Assembly (NCBI RefSeq): GCF_900543425.1
Contig: NZ_UQRQ01000005.1
Coordinates: 115,588 to 179,587, forward strand
Source of the DNA: an uncultured Sanguibacteroides sp.
Lineage (GTDB): Bacteria; Bacteroidota; Bacteroidia; Bacteroidales; Marinifilaceae
DNA length: 64,000 nt
Direction of reading: 5' to 3'
Shown here: positions 44,259 to 50,840 of the stretch, one piece after another
Numbering within the stretch: position 1 is the stretch's first letter
Layout of the letters: each line of letters starts with the position of its first letter
Program-made: the position numbers and the translations under genes
The notes under the pieces: generated by a model
Database searches by the model: none
What the model saw: the letters and a program-made list of their open reading frames with translations, nothing else
What the model was told of the DNA's origin: nothing

Positions 44259-45472
44259 GCCATGACAATAGCCGCAATAACTCCTGCCAGATCAGCAATT
44301 AAACCGCAGGGAATGGCGTAACGGGTATTTTTTATACCGACGGCCCCGAAATAAACGGCAATAATATAAAAAGTAGTATCCGTAGCCCCCTGAAAGGCAC
44401 AAGCCAATCGTCCGGCAAACGAATCTGCCCCAAAGGTATTCATAGTATCGATCATCAATCCCCTTGCCCCGCTCCCGCTCAACGGTTTCATCAAAGCGGT
44501 AGGTAAAGCCGGGACAAAATCAGAATTGAACCCGCAAGCCTCACACCCCCATTTCAAGGCATCCATAATGGCATCCATCGCTCCCGAAGCACGAAAAACG
44601 CCAATAGCGACTAAAATCGCAATCAAATAAGGAATTATTTTAACGGCAATAGAGAAGCCCTCTTTCGCACCGTCAATAAAAGCATCGTAAACATTAATCC
44701 GCTTCCAGGCTCCCATGGCGATAAAAGCGACAATAATAGAAAACAAGATCACATTACTTGCCAAGGAAGAAACTTCAGTCAGCGTCTCTTTATCCAATCC
44801 TGAAAAATACCAGATAATACCGGCTACCAAAGCAGTTCCCCCGATCAGGTAAGCCATGATCACCCGATCGAACAAATTAATACGCTGATACAAGGCAACG
44901 GCAACAAGTCCTACCAAAGTCGAAACATAAGTCGCCAGAAGAATCGGAATAAAAATATCCGCCGGATTGGCGGCTCCCAACTGGGCCCGGTAGACCATGA
45001 TAGAGACCGGAATAATGGTTAACCCGGAGGTATTTAACACCAGAAACATAATCTGAGCATTGGAGGCCCGGTCTTTACGAGGATTCGCTTCCTGCATCTG
45101 CTGCATCGCCCTCAACCCGACCGGAGTTGCCGCATTATCCAATCCCAACATATTAGCGGCAATATTCATCATAATCGAACCGTAAGCCGGACTATCCGGA
45201 GGCAATTCCGGGAATAAACGCCGAAAAAAAGGATTGATGATCCACGACATAACCTTTACCGCCCCGCCCCGTTCTCCGATTTTCATAATCCCCATCCACA
45301 AAGTCAGCACCCCTGTCAATCCCAACGATATCTCAAAACCGGTTTTGGACATATCAAAGGTAGCTTTAACAATGGATGCAAACACTTCCGTATCCCCATC
45401 AAACAACAATTTGAAAAGAGCCACGACAAAAGCTACCCCAAAGAAAAAAATCCAAATATAGTTGAGAACCAT
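44240..45472 (-). CDS. SpmA/SpmB-like fused Gate-domain membrane protein
   Basis: A 410-residue inner-membrane protein joining two nucleoside-recognition (Gate) domains. The first half resembles spore maturation protein A (GEISLGLTGVLTLWMGIMKIGE-like ISLGLTGVLTLWMGIMKIGE, NMLGLDNAATPVGLRAMQQMQ). The second resembles SpmB (IKIIPYLIAILVAIGVFRASGAMD, PLSGSGARGLMIDTMNTFG, CAFQGATDTTFYIIAVYFGAVGIK). About 10 helices are seen. In spore formers SpmA/B help core dehydration; non-sporing Bacteroidetes carry the fusion with unknown function. It overlaps the DUF4251 gene by 19 bases tail to tail. Confidence 0.9.
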   Translation of the reverse strand: MVLNYIWIFFFGVAFVVALFKLLFDGDTEVFASIVKATFDMSKTGFEISLGLTGVLTLWMGIMKIGERGGAVKVMSWIINPFFRRLFPELPPDSPAYGSIMMNIAANMLGLDNAATPVGLRAMQQMQEANPRKDRASNAQIMFLVLNTSGLTIIPVSIMVYRAQLGAANPADIFIPILLATYVSTLVGLVAVALYQRINLFDRVIMAYLIGGTALVAGIIWYFSGLDKETLTEVSSLASNVILFSIIVAFIAMGAWKRINVYDAFIDGAKEGFSIAVKIIPYLIAILVAIGVFRASGAMDAIMDALKWGCEACGFNSDFVPALPTALMKPLSGSGARGLMIDTMNTFGADSFAGRLACAFQGATDTTFYIIAVYFGAVGIKNTRYAIPCGLIADLAGVIAAIVMAYIFFV

Positions 45473-45474
45473 AG

Positions 45475-45527
45475 GCGATTGGATGATTGAGTGATTAGGT
45501 GATTGGAGATTAGGTGATTGAGCGATC
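45475..45527. repeat. Degenerate tandem GATT-repeat
   Basis: The motif GATTnnGTGATT and variants (GATTGGATGATT, GATTAGGTGATTGAG) recur about five times with spacing near 8-16 bases, just upstream of the SpmA/B-like gene start. Confidence 0.7.
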
Positions 45528-45584
45528 GGGTTGAATCACAACATCCTTTCATATCCTAATCACAAAATCTCTTTATCCGTATTA

Positions 45585-46460
45585 TTAATGTTTTGCCTTA
45601 CAAGCCTTGATCGTATTCTGCAAAAGAGAAACGATAGTCATAGGTCCCACGCCTCCCGGAACCGGAGTGATATACGAGCACAAGGGGGAAACCTGCTCAA
45701 AATCGACGTCTCCGACTAACTTCCAGCCGCTTTTAGTCGTTTCAGAAGGAATACGATGGATCCCCACGTCTACCACAACGCATCCCTCTCGTACCATATC
45801 TTTCGTGATAAAATGAGGAACACCTATGGCAACAATCAGAATATCGGCTTGCCGGGTAATCTCTTTCAGATTAGATGTTCTGCTGTGACACATGGTTACC
45901 GTACAATTCGCGTGTTTTGCTTTACGGGACATCAACACGGCCATCGGGGTTCCAACGATGTTACTCCGTCCCACGACGACACAATGCTTTCCTTCCGTAT
46001 CGATGTCATAACGGGCCAGCAGTTCCATGATCCCGGCCGGAGTTGCCGGAAGGTAAGTCGGTAACCCTAATACCATCTTACCCACGTTACACGGGTGAAA
46101 TCCATCCACATCTTTATCGGGATGAATCGTATTTAACACCTTCTCTTCGGAAATATGTTTCGGTAAAGGGAGTTGCACGATAAAACCGTCAATATCCGAA
46201 TCTTCATTCAATTGCCGGATCACCTCCAATAATTGTTCTTCGGTAATATCGCTGCCGTATCTTAATTCGGTACTTTTAATTCCCACGGCCTGACAAGCTT
46301 TTACCTTATTAGCCACATAGGTTTCACTCGCCCCGTCATTGCCTACCAGAACAGCAGCCAAATGGGGAATCTTCTTTCCCTCTGCAACCAAACGAGCTAC
46401 CTCTTCGGCAATCTCCTCTTTGATCTGCGTCGAAACTTTTTTTCCGTCAATAATCTCCAT
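45585..46460 (-). CDS. folD: Bifunctional methylenetetrahydrofolate dehydrogenase/cyclohydrolase
   Basis: A 291-residue cytosolic enzyme interconverting 5,10-methylene-, methenyl- and 10-formyl-tetrahydrofolate with NADP. Family motifs are GNDGASETYVANKVKACQAVGI with catalytic Tyr and Lys, DGFIVQLPLPKHI, the PDKDVDGFHPCNVGKM signature and VVGRSNIVGTPMAVLM for the cofactor, ending in ITPVPGGVGPMT. Length is normal. It lies downstream of ffh, with an intergenic repeat between them. Confidence 0.96.
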   Translation of the reverse strand: MEIIDGKKVSTQIKEEIAEEVARLVAEGKKIPHLAAVLVGNDGASETYVANKVKACQAVGIKSTELRYGSDITEEQLLEVIRQLNEDSDIDGFIVQLPLPKHISEEKVLNTIHPDKDVDGFHPCNVGKMVLGLPTYLPATPAGIMELLARYDIDTEGKHCVVVGRSNIVGTPMAVLMSRKAKHANCTVTMCHSRTSNLKEITRQADILIVAIGVPHFITKDMVREGCVVVDVGIHRIPSETTKSGWKLVGDVDFEQVSPLCSYITPVPGGVGPMTIVSLLQNTIKACKAKH

Positions 46461-46463
46461 CTT

Positions 46464-46505
46464 TTAATTGTAAATTGTAGATTGCAAATTGCAAATTATT
46501 AATTG
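46464..46505. repeat. Intergenic AATTGTAAATT-type repeat between ffh and folD
   Basis: The words AATTGTAAATTGTAGATT and GCAAATTGCAAATT follow each other directly, as in the spacers at 48781-48910 and 59959-60072. Confidence 0.6.
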
Positions 46506-46527
46506 TTCAATCTTTTGTCAATCAATA

Positions 46528-47853
46528 TTATCTTTTTCTCATGGCGGCATTTCCCATCATCTTTCCACCTTTAGATAACATCCGCATCATTTTTTTAGAC
46601 TCATCGAATTGTTTCAACAAACGATTTACATCCTGAATGGTCGTTCCACTTCCCATGGCTATACGTTTCCGGCGAGAACCATTGAGCAGTTCCGGGTTCT
46701 CCCGTTCCTGAGGTGTCATGGAAAAAATAATCGCTTCCACTCCTTTAAAAGCGTCATCATCAATATCTACATCCTTCAGAGCACGCCCCACGCCGGGAAT
46801 CATAGATGCCAAATCCTTTATATTACCCATTTTTTTGATTTGCTGAATCTGACTCAGGAAATCATTAAAATTAAATTGATTCTTAGCAATCTTTTTCTGT
46901 AATTTCTTGGCTTCTTCCGCATCAAACTGTTCTTGGGCTTTCTCTACCAACGAAACGATATCTCCCATACCCAAAATACGGTCGGCCATACGTTCCGGAT
47001 GGAAAACATCCAAAGCTTCCAACTTCTCTCCCGTTCCGACAAATTTAATCGGTTTATTCACCACCGTACGGATTGACAGAGCAGCACCACCACGCGTATC
47101 GCCATCCAACTTCGTCAGGACAACACCGTTAAAATTCAACCGATCGTTAAATTCCTTAGCCGTATTCACGGCATCCTGACCGGTCATAGCGTCCACCACG
47201 AACAAAGTTTCATTAGGTTCTATCGCTTTTTTAATAGCAGAAATCTCATTCATCATCTGCTCATCGATAGCCAAACGTCCCGCCGTATCGACGATAACCA
47301 CGTCCCGCCCTGTCGCTTTTGCCTGTTTTATGGCATTTAAAGCAATCTGCACGGGATTATTATTTCCTTCTTCACTATATACTGGAACACCGATCTGTTC
47401 GCCCAACACCTTTAACTGCTCGATAGCAGCCGGACGATAGACATCGCAGGCAACTAACAGGGGATTCTTCCCCTTTTTGGTTTTCAATAAATTGGCCAGC
47501 TTCCCGGAAAAAGTGGTTTTACCGGAACCCTGCAACCCGGACATCAGGATAATAGCCGGATTTCCTTTTATATCGATATCAACATGGGTCCCTCCCATTA
47601 ACTGAATCAACTCGTCATGCACGATCTTTACCATCATCTGCCCCGGTTTCACAGCCGTGAGCACGTTCATGCCCAAAGCCTTCTCTTTTACCGTATTGGT
47701 AAATTCCTTCGCAATTTTATAGTTTACATCGGCATCCAACAACGAACGTCTCACCTCTTTCAGGGTCTCAGCCACATTAATTTCTGTTATTCTCCCCTGT
47801 CCTTTTAAAATCTGAAACGACTTTTCTAATCTTTCGGATAGATTCTCAAACAT
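46528..47853 (-). CDS. ffh: Signal recognition particle protein Ffh
   Basis: A 441-residue GTPase that with 4.5S RNA brings membrane and secretory proteins to FtsY. The N domain is residues 1-90. In the G domain, G1 is GLQGSGKTTFSGKLA, then DVYRPAAIEQL, DTAGRLAID and TKLDGDTRGGAALS. The Met-rich M domain from about 330 has SMIPGV, FSMTPQERENPELLNGSRRKRIAMGSG and ends MRMLSKGGKMM. The length is normal. A -7 box (TAATTTTG on the minus strand, 47940-47947) is upstream. Confidence 0.97.
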   Translation of the reverse strand: MFENLSERLEKSFQILKGQGRITEINVAETLKEVRRSLLDADVNYKIAKEFTNTVKEKALGMNVLTAVKPGQMMVKIVHDELIQLMGGTHVDIDIKGNPAIILMSGLQGSGKTTFSGKLANLLKTKKGKNPLLVACDVYRPAAIEQLKVLGEQIGVPVYSEEGNNNPVQIALNAIKQAKATGRDVVIVDTAGRLAIDEQMMNEISAIKKAIEPNETLFVVDAMTGQDAVNTAKEFNDRLNFNGVVLTKLDGDTRGGAALSIRTVVNKPIKFVGTGEKLEALDVFHPERMADRILGMGDIVSLVEKAQEQFDAEEAKKLQKKIAKNQFNFNDFLSQIQQIKKMGNIKDLASMIPGVGRALKDVDIDDDAFKGVEAIIFSMTPQERENPELLNGSRRKRIAMGSGTTIQDVNRLLKQFDESKKMMRMLSKGGKMMGNAAMRKR

Positions 47854-47939
47854 ATGCTATTAATTGAAATTTGGAAATTGAAAAATGCCATGATTGCATC
47901 TGTCTTTCTCTATTAAATTCTTTACTTATTCATTCTTTG

Positions 47940-47947
47940 CAAAATTA
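47940..47947 (-). promoter_or_regulatory. -7 box upstream of ffh
   Basis: CAAAATTA on the plus strand reads TAATTTTG on the minus strand, matching TAnnTTTG, 87 bases before the ffh start. No clear -33 box. Confidence 0.4.
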
Positions 47948-48057
47948 GTAATTTTAACCGTCAATCTAAAAACTAAATGTTAAAAACTAAAAATACAACA
48001 CGACATCATCTATTTCCACATAAAACAAATACATTTTATACACTCTTATCTCTCTAT

Positions 48058-48717
48058 TTATTTCCGGCTTATATTCTTTAAAACTACAAACGTCTTATCT
48101 ATTAAAGAATTATCCACAACTACCGTAAATTCATTCGTGGAAGAAATAACCTCGGTCAGGTTAATTCCCTCCCAAGACAACTCTTTCATTATGCTATAAT
48201 AGAAACCGGGTTGCAGGATATTTCCCTTAGGCAATTTTAGCGTCACGGAAGATAAACCGCTTTGTTTAAATATACATTGCTCTCCTTTAAAATAGTTATC
48301 GATAGCCGTCTCCATCGTATCGCTCACAACTAAATTCGTCTCAAACACGCCCTGTACCATCGTGTAAAAAACCTCCTCTTTTTGGGAAATATTTTTTAAT
48401 ACCCGAATATGACACTCCAACAATGTATTGGAATTTTTAAACGTGTAATCGCATAAATTACTTCGCAATATGATATCTCCCATATTATTAAGCAATTTAT
48501 TCAACTGCACCTGCTCCCGAACTTGAAAATAGGGAGCCAAACGATTCAAGGCCATAACTATCGCTCCCGGATTAACCTCCTTTTTCAACGCCGCCTCCAC
48601 CTCTGATTTGATCTGCCGGGCCAAAGCCGAAATATTAATCAACCCCATGGCTAAAGACTCCGACAGATAGGGTTTATGCTTTACGATATCTTCTACAACC
48701 TGTGCTACACTTAACAT
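48058..48717 (-). CDS. ACT-domain (aspartokinase-like) regulatory protein
   Basis: A 219-residue protein. The N-terminal 80 residues are helical (IVKHKPYLSESLAMGLINISALARQIKSEVE) and suggest a DNA- or protein-binding part. The C-terminal part, about 145-219, resembles the paired ACT domains of aspartate kinase (SVTLKLPKGNILQPGFYYSIMKELSWEGINLTEVISSTNEFTVV). There is no kinase domain, so it is not an enzyme by itself. Similar proteins are common in Bacteroidetes, all unproven. It may sense an amino acid. A repeat element separates it from the next gene. Confidence 0.75.
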   Translation of the reverse strand: MLSVAQVVEDIVKHKPYLSESLAMGLINISALARQIKSEVEAALKKEVNPGAIVMALNRLAPYFQVREQVQLNKLLNNMGDIILRSNLCDYTFKNSNTLLECHIRVLKNISQKEEVFYTMVQGVFETNLVVSDTMETAIDNYFKGEQCIFKQSGLSSVTLKLPKGNILQPGFYYSIMKELSWEGINLTEVISSTNEFTVVVDNSLIDKTFVVLKNISRK

Positions 48718-48780
48718 ATTTATTAGTCTAAAAAGTTTATAAAATTCATAAGGTTCGTCATATCAATAAGGTTTAAATCT

Positions 48781-48910
48781 TAATCACAAAATCCACATAT
48801 TCATTGTAGATTTTAGATCAATCGAATTCAGTGATTCAATTTGAATCTCACAATCTCTAAATCGCTTAATCTCAGAATCCTTTAATCCACAATCGTCAAT
48901 CTACAATTAA
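48781..48910. repeat. Intergenic repeat element with inverted ends
   Basis: ATTGTAGATT at 48803-48812 and its exact complement AATCTACAAT at 48898-48907 enclose 85 bases of AATCnCTTAATCTC-like words (CAATCTCTAAATCGCTTAATCTC). The layout equals the element at 59959-60072. It fills the space between the ACT-domain gene and the tRNA deacylase gene. Confidence 0.7.
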
Positions 48911-49398
48911 TATAGTTCTATCCACTCGTAACCGTTCCCGGTTTGATCCATATACCGGATAAAATCCCCTACTTTTACAGCCAAAGAGGCTCGATTATCA
49001 TTCGGATGAAAAGAGAGTTTTTGGGCCTTTTGTAAATTCTTATCCAAAAAAACATGTACATGATGTTCAGCGTCATTGATTAACCCGAAAGGACTCACGG
49101 AACCGGGACGCAAACCTAAGTATTTCTCCATTCTTTTCTCCGAAGCGAAACTCAATTTACCCTGTTGCAGCTTTTTCTCCAAATCATGAATGGCCAAATC
49201 GTGGTCACAATCGAATATGACTAAATAATGACGGTCTCCTTTATGATTCCGAAAAAATAAATTTTTACAATGGGTACTGTCCAGATTCTTCCAATATTGT
49301 CTGGCAAGCTCTATGGTCGGGGCCGCCGGATGCTCCACATAATCAAATGTAATCCCCAACGCTGCCAACGTTTCATATACTTTCTCTTGTCCTACCAT
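48907..49398 (-). CDS. YbaK/ProX-type prolyl-tRNA editing deacylase
   Basis: A 163-residue cytosolic protein of the YbaK/EbsC/ProX superfamily, which hydrolyses mischarged tRNA (Ala-tRNA-Pro in ProX/PrdX). Typical parts are EHPAAPTIELA, KNLFFRNHKGDRHYLVI with the catalytic-region Lys, LSFASEKRMEKYLGLRPGSVSPFGLIND and the C-terminal VGDFIRYM. The LRPGSVSPFGL motif is strong for ProX-like members. It acts in trans to ProRS. Confidence 0.88.
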   Translation of the reverse strand: MVGQEKVYETLAALGITFDYVEHPAAPTIELARQYWKNLDSTHCKNLFFRNHKGDRHYLVIFDCDHDLAIHDLEKKLQQGKLSFASEKRMEKYLGLRPGSVSPFGLINDAEHHVHVFLDKNLQKAQKLSFHPNDNRASLAVKVGDFIRYMDQTGNGYEWIELY

Positions 49399-49410
49399 TA
49401 TATTACAAAT

Positions 49411-49481
49411 TTCAAAAAATCACCTTATCTCTTAATCACTAAATCACATAATCATCTAATCTCTTAATCATCTAATCTCTC
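49411..49481. repeat. Tandem AATC-word spacer
   Basis: The words CTTAATCACTAAATCACATAATC and CTTAATCATCTAATCTC recur with a period of about 8-9 bases between two minus-strand genes. They are the reverse-oriented form of the GATTnnGTGATT words. Confidence 0.6.
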
Positions 49482-50398
49482 CATTTCCCTTGCCACGTAT
49501 CTCTCTCTTCCAAGCGTTTCTCCAGCATGGCCGCAAACTCAAAATTCTTCACGCCCCATTTAGGAGCAACCAGGTAATCCGAAGGAGCCTGATTCACGAA
49601 ACGCTCTAAATAAAGATCCGGTCGTACACGCTCTATCACATCCGCCACGAACTCCAGGTAATCTTCCAACGAATAGAGTCGAAATGCTTTCGGATCCATT
49701 GCATATTGCTCAGCCATACGAGTTCCCTTTATTATTTGTAGCTGATGCAATTTCAATACCTGTATCGGCAATTCGCTCAACCGGATAGCTCCGGTCAGCA
49801 TCTCTTCCCGGCCCTCTCCGGGCAATCCGAATATCAAATGAGCACCGACCGCAATCCCTCGCTTAGCTGTCTCCCGAATAGCCCATTCCGATTCGGCAAA
49901 ACCATGTCCTCTATTGATCCGACCTAAAACCTCATCGTGAACCGATTCGACACCGTATTCCACGCAAACATATCTTTCACGAGACAATTCTCCCAAATAA
50001 TCTAAAATATCCGGGGTAACCGTATCCGGACGAGTACCGATTACCAAACCGACTACCTTCGGATGCGATAAAGCCTCCGCATAGCGCTTCCGCAGAACAT
50101 CTATCGGTGCATACGTATTCGAGTAAGACTGAAAATAGGCCAAATATTTCTGCCCCTTGTATTTCGCATCAAAAAAGCGGATCCCCTCTTCCAACTGCCG
50201 GGCTATGCTCCCTGCACACCGGCAATATTCAGGCGTAAAACTCTCGTTATTACAGAAAGTACATCCTCCTGTTCCTTTAGTTCCGTCCCGATTTGGGCAA
50301 GTAAACCCTCCATCAAGAGAGAGCTTTTGCACCCGTTCCCGAAATAACGCTTTAAAGAATGTCGGATAATCCCTGTATCTTCTCTGTTTCACATCCAT
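49472..50398 (-). CDS. TIGR01212 family radical SAM protein (YhcC-like)
   Basis: A 308-residue radical SAM protein. The cluster motif is C34-x11-C46-x2-C49 (GGFTCPNRDGTKGTGGCTFCNN), the spaced form typical of this family and of Elp3. Further conserved stretches are FQSYSNTYAPIDVLR, GTRPDTVTPDILDYL, YVCVEYGVESVHDEVLGRINRGH, and LPGEGREEM. Its chemical role is unknown, though similarity to Elp3 hints at RNA modification. A possible redox operator lies about 50-70 bases upstream (50449-50466). Confidence 0.9.
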   Translation of the reverse strand: MDVKQRRYRDYPTFFKALFRERVQKLSLDGGFTCPNRDGTKGTGGCTFCNNESFTPEYCRCAGSIARQLEEGIRFFDAKYKGQKYLAYFQSYSNTYAPIDVLRKRYAEALSHPKVVGLVIGTRPDTVTPDILDYLGELSRERYVCVEYGVESVHDEVLGRINRGHGFAESEWAIRETAKRGIAVGAHLIFGLPGEGREEMLTGAIRLSELPIQVLKLHQLQIIKGTRMAEQYAMDPKAFRLYSLEDYLEFVADVIERVRPDLYLERFVNQAPSDYLVAPKWGVKNFEFAAMLEKRLEERDTWQGKWRD

Positions 50399-50448
50399 TT
50401 AACAACAATCTCATTCTATTTATTACGAATGACGAAAATACACTTTTT

Positions 50449-50466
50449 CTGTTAAATATTTAACAG
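50449..50466. promoter_or_regulatory. Perfect 18-bp palindrome, Rex-like operator candidate
   Basis: CTGTTAAATATTTAACAG is a perfect palindrome whose core TGTTAA-N4-TTAACA fits the Rex (NADH/NAD sensor) consensus TTGTTAA-N4-TTAACAA apart from the outer bases. It overlaps the expected -33 area of the minus-strand TIGR01212 gene, whose imperfect -7 box is TATTTTCG at 50433-50440. It lies 242 bases upstream of the ppdK -7 box, so it more likely concerns the minus-strand gene. Confidence 0.4.
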
Positions 50467-50797
50467 CTACTCCTTTTTTTGTGATTTTTTATCAAAAAAA
50501 GTATGTTTACTCATCATAATACTACATTAATTCTATTTTTAGTCATTCCATCTTAGAATTATTTTGCTTTCCGAGTTCCATAAAATAATTAAAAATAAAA
50601 AGCTAAATTTACATCCAAAAATGGGAAAGAAGTGGAAGTTTTTTTATTCTCATACGTTTGCATAATTTTTAATATAAAACGCTATTTCAGAATTAAATAA
50701 AAAAAATTATATTTGCACCCCTAATCCGGTTGCCGTTGCGCCAGACGTTTTCCGGAGTTAATGTTTTGAAACAGAAGAATGATCTATATAAATAATC
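50467..50797 (+). other. Long ppdK upstream region
   Basis: No gene is seen in this AT-rich stretch. It contains the promoter (50685-50715) and the first part of a leader of about 120 bases. Confidence 0.5.
50685..50715 (+). promoter_or_regulatory. Promoter of ppdK
   Basis: TTTC at 50685-50688 and TATATTTG at 50708-50715 are 19 bases apart, giving a leader of about 120 bases before the ATG at 50841. Confidence 0.55.
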
Positions 50798-50818
50798 GTC
50801 TCCTGATAGGCAGGAGAC
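50798..50818 (+). promoter_or_regulatory. Leader hairpin just before the ppdK start
   Basis: An 8-bp stem, GTCTCCTG at 50798-50805 and CAGGAGAC at 50811-50818, has a 5-base loop and ends 22 bases before the start codon. The 3' arm contains AGGAGA, a Shine-Dalgarno-like sequence too far from the ATG for ordinary use. Confidence 0.5.
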
Positions 50819-50840
50819 AAATGAAAAATCTAACAGAATT

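Noticed and set aside
49411..49481. A possible short CRISPR array in the AATC-word spacer.
   Set aside because: Units are about 8-9 bases with no unique spacers, and no cas genes are in the window.
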